Shown here one piece after another: positions 1-8,841 of a DNA stretch of 64,000 nt. The translations under genes were made by a program, and so were the position numbers. Each line of letters begins with the position of its first letter. The first letter of the stretch is position 1. The stretch comes from JBCCSZ01 sp039821145 (GTDB taxonomy: Bacteria; Bacteroidota; Bacteroidia; Chitinophagales; Saprospiraceae), in the NCBI GenBank assembly GCA_039821145.1, contig JBCBOS010000034.1:15712-79711 (forward strand). Direction: 5' to 3'. Under the pieces are notes generated by a model. That model was not told where the DNA came from. It did no database searches and worked only from the letters and a program-made list of their open reading frames with translations.

Positions 1-249
1 CTGTTCTGTGTATCCGGTGTAGCTGATGACCAATCCCGTCGCCCCATCTGGCACCTCCAGCGTATACTTACCGTCAAAGTCGGTAGCCGTACCCTGGGCC
101 GTACCCTGGATGAGGACGTTGGCACCGATCAGTGGCTCCGACGTCTCTGCATCTGTAATCTGGCCGCTGATGGTTCGCTGACCGAACAAGAGCGTCGGGG
201 CGACAAGCAGGACCATGAAAATGGTTAATAGGTTAAAGCTTCTTTTCAT
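1..249 (-). CDS. SusC/RagA-type TonB-linked outer membrane protein, N-terminal part
   Basis: Only the first 83 codons are in the window; the gene runs off the left edge. It starts at the ATG whose first base is 249. Residues 1-23 form a Sec signal peptide (MKRSFNLLTIFM..., cleavage after LLFGQ). It is followed by the start of a carboxypeptidase-regulatory-like beta-sandwich (TISGQITDAETSEPLIGANV, then TATDFDGKYTLEVP), the classic N-terminal extension of SusC-family nutrient transporters, which import glycans or peptides through the outer membrane with a SusD lipoprotein. The plug and barrel are not visible, so other proteins with this domain remain possible. It diverges from a hybrid two-component regulator at 640, the usual arrangement for a polysaccharide utilisation locus. 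Confidence 0.8.
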   Translation of the reverse strand, partial: MKRSFNLLTIFMVLLVAPTLLFGQRTISGQITDAETSEPLIGANVLIQGTAQGTATDFDGKYTLEVPDGATGLVISYTGYTEQ

Positions 250-639
250 GTTAGACTAGTGAATTTGGAGTGTTGTACATAAATCATCATATAACTCTTC
301 CGACAAAGCCATATAATTTTAGTCAGACATCGGGTGCAGAACTGGGTCCGCATCCAAATCTGGAATAATCGATTCTGAAAACAGTTAATTTGTTTGTCTA
401 CAGGTAAGTTGTACAAATTTTAGTCGCTTATTCCTCAAAAACAAGGACAAATGATTAATTTTAGAGGTGCATATGGGGAAAATGAAAAATTTGTATAATT
501 CTTTACAAAAAAACCGCTAAAGACGACAAACACAACACCTCTGACACCTCCAAAACACCTTTCATCCCCCCCTTACACAGTGTATCCAGTGAAAAAATAA
601 GTGATTATGACCTGTCGTGATGCTGAACAGTTGTGGACA
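250..639. promoter_or_regulatory. Divergent intergenic region between susC-like gene and hybrid sensor
   Basis: A 390-base AT-rich stretch lies between the two divergent start codons and must hold promoters for both. Runs such as those around 480-520 are strongly A/T rich. I could not identify an exact Bacteroidota TAnnTTTG element or a clear repeat for the regulator's AraC domain, so only its position supports this call. Confidence 0.45.
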
Positions 640-3600
640 ATGATGCGTCCAAAAGTGGGTAAATGGCTACTATTGGCCCTATTTGGCCCCCTATTGAGCC
701 TGTCTGTGAGGGCTCAACTGCAAGGTTTGCCCCATGTAGAGCGCTACACCCACTTCAACGGCCTGCCCAACAACTCCATTCGATCTCTTTACCAAGACTC
801 GATTGGCTTTCTGTGGATTGGCACCGAAGATGGACTCTGCCGCTTTGATGGCTCCGACTTTTTTTCCTACAACTGGGAGGCGGATGACGGAAGCTCCATC
901 TCCGACAACATCACCACAGCACTTTCTGGCCAGGCCGGAAAACAACTGTTGATTGGTACCCAAACCAAAGGTCTCAACATATACCACTACCGACAAGCCG
1001 CTTTTTCCTATCTCAATGCCCCTGAGCTGCGCGATCCCGACGACGAATTCTTCATCAATGCCATCCAACCCATCAATGGAGAATCTAGAGAAGTTTGGCT
1101 GGGAACGGCCAAGGAGGCTTTGCGGCTGATTTGGCGGAACGACAGCCTGGCCGTCGAACGCTATCTGGCCGATGTCATGATCCACTGTCTTTGGCTGGAT
1201 GGACAGGACAATCTCTGGGCTGGTACAGCGGAGGGGCTTTACGTGCGATTTTCTGGTCAGTCTGATTTCCGGCTGCTGCAGGAGGTTCCGGTCCAACAAA
1301 CGGGAGACATTCGCAGCCTGGTCCAATCCCCCAAAGGCGATGTTCTCATCGGAGGCATCAAAGGGGTATTCTTGCTTCCCTCTAATCCATCCTCTCCCAC
1401 TGGCTTCGGCAAGATGCAGGCCCTGAGCCCTCCTTATGAAGATGCCTTCAAAGTGGTCAATGCCCTGACGTATGACCGGGAGGGGCGTTTGTGGGTCGCC
1501 GGACAAAATGGCCTGAGCGTCCTCAATGCCAACTACGAGCCCGATTTGGCAGAAAATCGCTTTTTGCAAGAACGAAAACTCGACAAAGAACACATCCGCC
1601 GCATGTTGCTCGACAGAGAAGACAATCTGTGGCTGGGAACGGCCAACAACGGCTTGCTGCGACTGTCTCTTTCCAATACCCGCTTTCCCCGCTTCCGACT
1701 CAATCCAACAAAAGAGAATGAGGAAACCATGGAAAACATCGTGCGGTCCATCTATGCCGAGTCAGATCACACACTTTGGATCGGTTCCTATGGAGGTGGT
1801 CTGCACCATTTCGACCGCAAGAGCCTCCAATTTCGAAACTACCGGGCCAATCCCGCCATTCCCCAATCCTTGAGCGGCAATCAGGTGAGCAGCATTTACC
1901 GCGACCGCAAGGGCAAGCTGTGGGTGGGCACTTGGGGAGATGGCCTAAATGAGGTGCTGACAGAGGGAGAAAAAATGACGTTTCAAACCCATCCCCTCTT
2001 CCAAAATGCCACTGGAGATGATGTCAACCAATCTTCCATCCACCAACTGCTTGAAGACGAATACGACAACCTATGGGTCGCTACCAATGGAGGGATTGCT
2101 CGGCGGGCGGCTGGTGCCGAGACATTTGAAGGGATGAACCAATTTCTGGAATTGTCCAACTACAACATCAACCATGTATTGGAAGACCAGCAAGGCAATT
2201 GGTGGCTGGGGACCTGGCATGGATTGATGGTATACGACCGCGAGCAAATCCAAGCCTTCAAAAAGGGACAACTCCCAGAAAAAACACGCCCCAGAGCCAG
2301 CTATTACTACGGCAGCCGCGATACCGCCAGCCTGTTTTCCAATCGCATCACCAGTCTGTACCAAAGCCAAGCGGGGCACATCTGGATCGCCACCTACGGC
2401 GGTGGACTGAGCAGGTGGATGGGCTCCTCTCTAAAGGATGGCTACTTTAAGACCTATCGACAAACGGAAGGGCTTCCCAATGAGGTCATCTACGGCATCC
2501 TGGAGGACGCACAGGCCCGCCTTTGGCTGAGCACCAACAATGGGCTGGTCTTGTTCGACCCCAAGCTGGAAACCTTCCAGGTATTTACCGATGACGATGG
2601 CCTGCAGAGCAACCAATTCTACTTTGGCGCCTATGAAAAGACCAAGGATCAAAAAATGGTTTTCGGCGGCAAGAACGGCTTCAATGTCTTTGACCCTGAA
2701 TCGTTCAGCAGTCGGGCAGAAACGCCACCACAGGTGATGATAGACCACTTCTACATCAAAGGAGAGCCCGTCCCGGTGGGAGAACGCAGCGATGGCAGTA
2801 CAGCCCTGCAACAATCCATTTTGAGCACTTCCTACATCGAGTTGCAGCCCTACGACAACAGCTTCCGATTTGAATTCAACTCCTTTACTTTCAACCACGC
2901 CTCTCGACTCAAATATGCATACCAGTTGGTTGGCTTCGACGAGCAAGAGCGGAAGGGGGATTTTCAGAATCGCTTTGCCCTTTACTCCAATTTATACGAA
3001 GGCGACTACCGCTTTGAGGTCAAGGCCAGTCTGGATGGGCAGTCCTGGAGTCCGGTGCGCGACATCGACATCAAAATCCTCCCGCCCTGGTATCGATCGT
3101 GGTGGGCCTATGTCCTTTTCATCCTCCTCTTGCTGGGGGTCATTGGTGCGATCATATTTGCCACCTACGTCTATTCCAATCTCCAAAACAAGCTCAATCT
3201 GGAAAAGCTCAGTCGGCAAAAGGAGGCAGAGATCAGCGAAATGCGCCTGTGGTTTTTCACCTATCTGTCGCACGAATTCCGCACGCCACTGACCCTGATC
3301 ATTTCTCCACTGACAGAGATGATCAACGACTTGCAAATTGGCGTCCGGGTGCGCAACAAGCTGCGGCTGGTCCATCGCAACAGCCAACGCCTGTCGCGCC
3401 TGGTCAATCAAATTTTGAACTTCCGACTCATCAATACGGCCAACCTACAACTCAGCGTCCAACAAATGGATCTGGTCCTCTTTTCCAGGGAGATTTTTCT
3501 GAGTTTTGCACAGCACGCACAGGAGCGCAAAATCAGCTATCAATTTGACTGCAGCGAGCCACAACTGTTGCTTTGGTTCGATACAGAAAAAATGGAATTG

Positions 3601-4809
3601 GTGCTCTACAATCTCTTGTCCAATGCCTTCAAATATTCAGATGACAAGGCCCAGATCAAGCTGCTGATCCGGTCGGAAGAGGAGCGAGTTTGCATAGAGG
3701 TTCAAGACAGCGGCATCGGCATCAAGGCGTCTCAGATCGAAAAGATTTTCGAGCCCTTCCAGCGGGCAGCAAAGGGGAAATACAGTGGGTCCGGGATTGG
3801 GTTGGCCCTGGTCAAGAGTCTGGTGGAGTTCCACTTGGGCAGCATTGAGGTAGAGAGTCAGGAGGGCCAAGGGACGACTTTCCGGGTTTATTTTCCAAAG
3901 GACAGAGACCTATACGACGACAGCCAAATCAACCTGCGGCCCGTCGTACAATCCAAAAACGACAGCAGTTGGCAGGAAGCATTCATCGAAAACAACAAAG
4001 ACCTGCCCCAAGTGGTATTTGCCGAATTGTCCAACAAAGAACGACTGAAACTCTTGTTTGTCGAAGACAATTCCGAAATCCGAACTTACTTTGCCAATTA
4101 CTTCAAGAAAGACTTCCACGTATTGCAGGCCACCAATGGTCTGGAAGGACATCAGATGGCCAGAAAACACCTACCAGATCTGATCATCAGCGATGTGATG
4201 ATGCCCAAGATGGATGGCGTTCAGATGGTCAAAAAGATCAAGGAGGACAACAAGACCAATCACATTCCCATCATCTTACTGACGGCAAAGGTGGCCATAG
4301 AACACCAATTGGAAAGCCTTCAAAAGGGCATTTTCGACTACATTCCAAAGCCCGTCAACATCCAGTTGTTGCGCGCCAAGGTCTTTGCCTGCCTCAACAA
4401 CATTCGACAGCTCAAAGAATACTACAAGCACGAAGGCATTTTGCCACAAAGTGACCATCACTCCTCCAGCGAGGATCGCTTCTTGCTCAAGGCGGCCCAG
4501 ACGGTGGAACAAAACCTCAACAGCGCAGACTTCAACGCCCAGGAATTTGCCCAGCAAATGGGGATCAGCCGTTCGGGACTGTACAAGAAGTTGCAGCAGC
4601 TCACAGAAAAATCTACCACACAATTCATCCGCTTCATCCGGTTGAAGCATGCCGAAAAGTTGCTAAAAGAGGGGAACCTGAATATTTCGCAGACGGCTTT
4701 CCAAGTGGGATTCAACGACTTGAAATACTTCCGAAAGTGTTTCAAAAAAGAGTTTGGCGTCACCCCAACGGAATATTTGCGCAACCGCCCGCAGGCCGTA
4801 TCAGACTAA
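640..4809 (+). CDS. Hybrid two-component system protein (periplasmic propeller sensor, kinase, receiver, AraC-type DNA-binding domain)
   Basis: About 1389 aa from ATG 640; an in-frame GTG at 601 and ATG at 607 exist, but 640/643 puts the signal peptide (MMRPKVGKWLLLALFGPLL...) at the N-terminus. Domain order: signal peptide; many two-component-propeller repeats (WIGTEDGLCRFDG, LWVGTWGDGLNEV, IWIATYGGGLSRW) to about residue 720; a Y_Y_Y domain; one membrane helix near 830-855; HisKA with H878 in LSHEFRTPL; HATPase (NLLSNAFKYSDD, DSGIGI, GSGIGLALV); receiver with phosphoacceptor D1185 (IISDVMMPKMDG); and a C-terminal AraC helix-turn-helix (ISQTAFQVGFNDLKYFRKCFKKEFG). This is the standard HTCS layout, which senses a glycan breakdown product in the periplasm and activates the local Sus genes. 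It diverges from the SusC-like gene, its likely target. Confidence 0.95.
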   Translation: MMRPKVGKWLLLALFGPLLSLSVRAQLQGLPHVERYTHFNGLPNNSIRSLYQDSIGFLWIGTEDGLCRFDGSDFFSYNWEADDGSSISDNITTALSGQAGKQLLIGTQTKGLNIYHYRQAAFSYLNAPELRDPDDEFFINAIQPINGESREVWLGTAKEALRLIWRNDSLAVERYLADVMIHCLWLDGQDNLWAGTAEGLYVRFSGQSDFRLLQEVPVQQTGDIRSLVQSPKGDVLIGGIKGVFLLPSNPSSPTGFGKMQALSPPYEDAFKVVNALTYDREGRLWVAGQNGLSVLNANYEPDLAENRFLQERKLDKEHIRRMLLDREDNLWLGTANNGLLRLSLSNTRFPRFRLNPTKENEETMENIVRSIYAESDHTLWIGSYGGGLHHFDRKSLQFRNYRANPAIPQSLSGNQVSSIYRDRKGKLWVGTWGDGLNEVLTEGEKMTFQTHPLFQNATGDDVNQSSIHQLLEDEYDNLWVATNGGIARRAAGAETFEGMNQFLELSNYNINHVLEDQQGNWWLGTWHGLMVYDREQIQAFKKGQLPEKTRPRASYYYGSRDTASLFSNRITSLYQSQAGHIWIATYGGGLSRWMGSSLKDGYFKTYRQTEGLPNEVIYGILEDAQARLWLSTNNGLVLFDPKLETFQVFTDDDGLQSNQFYFGAYEKTKDQKMVFGGKNGFNVFDPESFSSRAETPPQVMIDHFYIKGEPVPVGERSDGSTALQQSILSTSYIELQPYDNSFRFEFNSFTFNHASRLKYAYQLVGFDEQERKGDFQNRFALYSNLYEGDYRFEVKASLDGQSWSPVRDIDIKILPPWYRSWWAYVLFILLLLGVIGAIIFATYVYSNLQNKLNLEKLSRQKEAEISEMRLWFFTYLSHEFRTPLTLIISPLTEMINDLQIGVRVRNKLRLVHRNSQRLSRLVNQILNFRLINTANLQLSVQQMDLVLFSREIFLSFAQHAQERKISYQFDCSEPQLLLWFDTEKMELVLYNLLSNAFKYSDDKAQIKLLIRSEEERVCIEVQDSGIGIKASQIEKIFEPFQRAAKGKYSGSGIGLALVKSLVEFHLGSIEVESQEGQGTTFRVYFPKDRDLYDDSQINLRPVVQSKNDSSWQEAFIENNKDLPQVVFAELSNKERLKLLFVEDNSEIRTYFANYFKKDFHVLQATNGLEGHQMARKHLPDLIISDVMMPKMDGVQMVKKIKEDNKTNHIPIILLTAKVAIEHQLESLQKGIFDYIPKPVNIQLLRAKVFACLNNIRQLKEYYKHEGILPQSDHHSSSEDRFLLKAAQTVEQNLNSADFNAQEFAQQMGISRSGLYKKLQQLTEKSTTQFIRFIRLKHAEKLLKEGNLNISQTAFQVGFNDLKYFRKCFKKEFGVTPTEYLRNRPQAVSD

Positions 4810-5113
4810 TTGCCAAGCCAGCGCCTTCCCCACTCCTACTTGCAAATTGTAGGCTTTGCATTGATTGAAAACCCAGCAGCTCCCGAACGGCGCACCGCAA
4901 ACGACTGGGACGACACAGTCAATCCAGCCCCTACATTCAAGGCCCACTTTTGGGTAGTATGGAGGGAATGCGTATGCAAACTTCGATCGATTCATTCCAG
5001 GAAATTCTTCGGAAACAGAATCAAGCAGAAAAGGCCGGCCGTTCAGGCGAACAGGCTCCGATCTCTGGCAAAAGGCAGTTGCCAGAGGGAAAAAATGTAG
5101 TCAGGTATTGGCT
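4810..5113. other. Intergenic region between convergent genes
   Basis: No convincing gene. A perfect 9-bp hairpin (arms 5063-5071 and 5079-5087) lies between the convergent hybrid-sensor gene and the small membrane-protein gene. It has no T-tract on either strand, so its role as a terminator is uncertain. Confidence 0.4.
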
Positions 5114-5653
5114 CTAAAAGCCTTCCTCTGCGAAGAAAAGACCGATGATGATCAGTGCCCAGAACAAAACGCCCAGGACGACCAAGACCACTTGTCGGTT
5201 GTTGAGTCTAGAGCTGAAGACACCTTCGTACTCTTCTGAATGAGAAATGGCGTAGTTGAGCGCATTCAGAGGAGGCAGAAGAGGCAAAAATGCCAGCAGG
5301 GACAGCCAACCGATCGGGTCTGGCAAACGGGAGGAGAAATTGAGCAGCAAAAAGGCGGCGAACATCCCCCCGCTGGAAAAGCTCTTTTGGTAGCCATTGG
5401 CTTGGGCGTAGCGCTGGATTTCGTCAAACAAGCTGTAGGCAAAAAAGATGGCAAAGATGGCCCTGGCAGCAGGCCAGATGTCGAGCTTGTCTTTCTCCTG
5501 AAAAAACTTCCAGGATTTGTACATCCACCAAATGCCATACAGTCCCAGACTCAGGAAGTAAAAAAGAATGAATTTGTTTTGATCGACCAATTCTACAGGG
5601 GTGCCACCCGCTCCTTTCTGTAGATCGTCATCCAAAATCATATCGGATTCCAT
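5114..5653 (-). CDS. Small multi-pass membrane protein, DUF4234-like
   Basis: 179 aa from the ATG at 5653 (M5 at 5641 is an alternative). After a hydrophilic N-terminus of about 25 residues comes the segment NKFILFYFLSLGLYGIWWMYKSW, whose FxxLxLYGIYW-type pattern resembles DUF4234 and related membrane proteins. Further hydrophobic stretches near residues 60-75, 95-130 and 152-175 predict about four helices. Function is unknown. It lies upstream of nothing on its own strand, and the amylase gene at 5839 is transcribed towards it but is separated by a terminator, so it is probably an independent transcription unit. The family assignment is by eye and tentative. Confidence 0.65.
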   Translation of the reverse strand: MESDMILDDDLQKGAGGTPVELVDQNKFILFYFLSLGLYGIWWMYKSWKFFQEKDKLDIWPAARAIFAIFFAYSLFDEIQRYAQANGYQKSFSSGGMFAAFLLLNFSSRLPDPIGWLSLLAFLPLLPPLNALNYAISHSEEYEGVFSSRLNNRQVVLVVLGVLFWALIIIGLFFAEEGF

Positions 5654-5784
5654 GCTTTTATTTTTTTAGAGTTGATTGATGGACAAGGGCCATTGCCCTT
5701 TGTCTAGGGAGTAGAAAGATACAAAATTCGTTCTGTTTTGATCTCGTAGCGCAAAAGTTCACAGTCTTTTGGGCTCATTCCATC

Positions 5785-5823
5785 AAAAAGCCCCCCTCCC
5801 GATGCCATTGCCGAGAGGGGGGC
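5785..5823 (-). terminator. Intrinsic terminator of the alpha-amylase gene
   Basis: A GC-rich stem (GCCCCCCTC at 5790-5798 pairing with GAGGGGGGC at 5815-5823) is followed on the minus strand by a five-base U-tract (5785-5789). It sits 16 bases past the amylase stop codon. Confidence 0.85.
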
Positions 5824-5838
5824 CAGATGGTCATCCGC

Positions 5839-8661
5839 TTACTGACCGCTGACGATGAATTTTTGGCTCAAGGCCCTGTCTCCTACCGACAAGCGCAGGA
5901 AATAGGCCCCTTCTGGCAAATCCACCTGCCATTCGTGGCGCTGCGGGCCCGCCGGACGTTGTTCATCCAACAAGGTAGCTACCTCTTGGCCCAGCATGTT
6001 GTATACTACAGCCCGGACCCGGCTGCTTTCCGCCAATTCATAGGCTGCCCACAATTCCCGCTCCACAGGATTGGGATACAAGGCAAAACCAATGCGGGCC
6101 GCTTCCAAGTCCTTGGAGGACGTCAGGAAGTCTTCCGGCAACTCAATGCGAATGGTAGTATACAGGCGGTATTCCCCTGGCTCCAAGTTGATCAAGGCAT
6201 TGACATCACTGACCTGAAGGCTGTCACCTGTGAAAAACTCATACCACCAACCCGTTTTCTGGAAAGCAGGGTCGATGCTTTCATTCTCCACATTGAAATT
6301 GCCCAAAACATTGACATTCATGTTGTCGCTGTTGAGCTGAATGCGTTTTTTCATAGGGTCGGCAACCGACAAATCGTAATCCGTGGTATTGAAGACCTCA
6401 TAATTTGTCTTCAGGTAGATCAAAGAGCGGGTCACATCCAGGAGGCGCTGGCGGCCCGGAGTGGCCAGGTAGTCCCAGCGGATGGGCTTGGGATCGACCC
6501 GGCAAGCATCGCTGATGGTGACCTCATCGGGGCAGAGGTTGATGGAAAATCCATAGCCCAATTCACCAAACTGCCACAGCATCTTGGGGCCGGGGATGGT
6601 GTAGAAAAAGGCGCTGGCCAGCTCGGCCCGGTCCAGAGAAGTCTCAAAGTCGCGGGTGTTGTAGCCAGGGACCATTTTCCCAAAATTGCGCAGCTTGTAC
6701 AGCATTCTTTCTTCATCGTGGCTTTCCATGTAGGTGATCAGGTGCGGTACAGACCAATCCCGGTCCTTGTAGTCCGATCCATTGAAGTTGCTGTTGAAGC
6801 TCATGGCACCCTCGGCATATTGAAAGCTCATGTTGTTCCAAAACAGCATGCCGTACTCTGCCAATTCCTTCTCTTCCCGATTCTCTGCAAAGTGCTCCAT
6901 CATGGCATAGGCATCGGGATTGACCGACCACATGACGTCTGCATAGTTCTTCAAAATGGCGATCCGGGAGGCATCGTACTGTCCCCAGGCTCCGACATCA
7001 TTGCCATAATCCACCTGGGTAAAGCCCTTGGAAAGGTCGAAGCGGAAGCCATCCAGGCGAAATTCTGACAGCCAGTAGCGAATGGCGCGTTCGACATAGG
7101 TCTTGGTGGCGGGGCTTTCGTGATTGAAATCATAGCCAACGTTGAAGGGGTGGCGGGCATCGGGGTTCAGCCAAGGGTTGTCGGGTCTGGGCTTGAACAG
7201 GAGTGGGTCCCAGTAGAGCTGGGCCAATGGACTTTGGCTGAACGCATGGTTGTAGACCACATCCACAATGACGGCCATGCCTCTGGCGTGTGCCTCGTCG
7301 ACAAAGCGCTTGAAGTCGTTGATTGGCCCGTAGTATTTGTCGAGTGCCAGGTGGAAAGAAGGGTTGTAGCCCCAGCTGTTGTTGCCTTCAAATTCGCTGA
7401 TCGGCATCAATTCGATGGCATTGACCCCCAGTTTTTCCAGGTAAGACAAGGTATCGATCAGGCTTTTGTAGTCGTGAGCGGCCAGAAAATCGCGCAGAAG
7501 AAGTTCGTAAATGACCAAATCGGAGACCTCGGGCGCTTCAAAATTGTTCACTTGCCAATCGTAGGGAGAAGCATCCGTTTGCAATACAGATACGATGCCA
7601 CTGGCTTTGTCGGAGGGGTACGGTGGCAAATCGGGGTATGTCTCTGGGCCGATGAAGCCATCGTGGAAAGGATCGAGGACGAGGGTACTATAGGGGTCTG
7701 CAATTTTGATGTCGCCATCGACCAGATATTGATAGGTGTAGGTCCTGTCAGGTTGTAGGTTTTCCAAGCGAATCCAAAACGTATTGCCATCAGTGCTCTT
7801 TTTGAGCTGATAATCAGTGTCGAGCGCCCAATCGTTGACATCGCTCAACAAAAAGACGTGGCGTTTGCCAGGTGCATAGAGCGCCAGAATGACCTCTGTG
7901 TTGCTGATGTAATTGATCCCCAATTCTGTGCCCATGGGAGGGTCTTCCGTTCCGGTGGTATTGGGCACCACATATTGAAAGCTTTGAGTGGAGGTCGATT
8001 GGCCCGTTTCGGCGGTGAACTCCACCACGTGATTGCCTTCGCCAGTGACTTCCAGTGTATACAGAAGGGTGGTACCAGTGGTTTGGGTCAATTCATCCGA
8101 GTTGTCGGTCAGCCGCAAAGTTGCCTCGACAGAAGCTGCGGCATTGATGGCCAGTCGGGAGCCTTTGGGCAGTACCAGGCTGGTTTCGGTTGGAGTGATG
8201 AAGGTGGTCAGCAACTCTGAGCCAGAGGAGTAGACAGGCACAAAAAGGTCCGATCCATCTGTATCGCGACCAACAACAGAGCCATCCGCATCGCGAAAGA
8301 CGAAGGCCATCTCGCGCACATCTGTCCCGTCGGCGAGGCCATAGAAGTCTTTGATGTTGAATTCCAGTGTGTAAAGATTGGTAGAAGCTCTTGTCATTCG
8401 GATGCGCGCATCGGCAGTGCCCCACTCTGCCACCACATTCTTCCAATCTGTGGGCGAGGTACTTTCATCAGTGATCACCCCTGTGTGTGCATAAATGGTC
8501 CCGGTAAAATCTTTGAGCGCCCCATTTCCTTTGGAGGCATCGAAGTAAATTGTCACATCATCGTCCAATTGTGGGAAAATCGGTTCGGTGTAGACCACCT
8601 GTGCCTGCAGAAGAGGGGTGGCCAATAGACAAGCCAAGAGGAAAATATAAAGCTGTCGCAT
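5839..8661 (-). CDS. Secreted alpha-amylase family (GH13) enzyme with T9SS sorting domain
   Basis: 940 aa from ATG 8661, chosen because MRQLYIFLLACLLATPLLQAQ is a clean signal peptide; the frame stays open upstream to 8718. Residues about 25-250 are beta-sandwich starch-binding-like domains, followed by a glycogen-debranching-type early-set domain (about 265-360) and a GH13 barrel (about 385-800). The four conserved GH13 regions are present: DVVYNH (D467), GFRFDLSKG (nucleophile D542), MMEHFAEN (general acid E589) and MESHDEE (D649). The C-terminus is a Por-type sorting domain (FALYPNPVERELW... to KFIVSGQ). It should hydrolyse starch, glycogen or related alpha-glucans at the cell surface or outside the cell. 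The SusC-like/HTCS junction about 4 kb away makes a link to glycan uptake plausible but unproven. Confidence 0.93.
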   Translation of the reverse strand: MRQLYIFLLACLLATPLLQAQVVYTEPIFPQLDDDVTIYFDASKGNGALKDFTGTIYAHTGVITDESTSPTDWKNVVAEWGTADARIRMTRASTNLYTLEFNIKDFYGLADGTDVREMAFVFRDADGSVVGRDTDGSDLFVPVYSSGSELLTTFITPTETSLVLPKGSRLAINAAASVEATLRLTDNSDELTQTTGTTLLYTLEVTGEGNHVVEFTAETGQSTSTQSFQYVVPNTTGTEDPPMGTELGINYISNTEVILALYAPGKRHVFLLSDVNDWALDTDYQLKKSTDGNTFWIRLENLQPDRTYTYQYLVDGDIKIADPYSTLVLDPFHDGFIGPETYPDLPPYPSDKASGIVSVLQTDASPYDWQVNNFEAPEVSDLVIYELLLRDFLAAHDYKSLIDTLSYLEKLGVNAIELMPISEFEGNNSWGYNPSFHLALDKYYGPINDFKRFVDEAHARGMAVIVDVVYNHAFSQSPLAQLYWDPLLFKPRPDNPWLNPDARHPFNVGYDFNHESPATKTYVERAIRYWLSEFRLDGFRFDLSKGFTQVDYGNDVGAWGQYDASRIAILKNYADVMWSVNPDAYAMMEHFAENREEKELAEYGMLFWNNMSFQYAEGAMSFNSNFNGSDYKDRDWSVPHLITYMESHDEERMLYKLRNFGKMVPGYNTRDFETSLDRAELASAFFYTIPGPKMLWQFGELGYGFSINLCPDEVTISDACRVDPKPIRWDYLATPGRQRLLDVTRSLIYLKTNYEVFNTTDYDLSVADPMKKRIQLNSDNMNVNVLGNFNVENESIDPAFQKTGWWYEFFTGDSLQVSDVNALINLEPGEYRLYTTIRIELPEDFLTSSKDLEAARIGFALYPNPVERELWAAYELAESSRVRAVVYNMLGQEVATLLDEQRPAGPQRHEWQVDLPEGAYFLRLSVGDRALSQKFIVSGQ

Positions 8662-8841
8662 GCTTGATTTTTTGAAATGAATAGATTGTACAGCCCGCAG
8701 AAGTGCAGAGATGTACATTGGAATAGATGAGCGAAATGTCGGAAGAGTTGGAAGCTTATGGCCTACCCGACCTCGGTGCCAGACGTACCATGCCCCCGGA
8801 ATGCAGCTAAATTACGAGATTTTCGCCAAGCATGTGGCCAA

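Noticed and set aside
4810..5100. Plus-strand open frame of 96 codons after the hybrid sensor
   Set aside because: Composition is unlike its neighbours, there is no leader, and it starts right at the preceding stop codon.
5827..7068. Plus-strand open frame over the amylase gene
   Set aside because: Runs through the amylase terminator and the coding part of its catalytic barrel; no supporting features.
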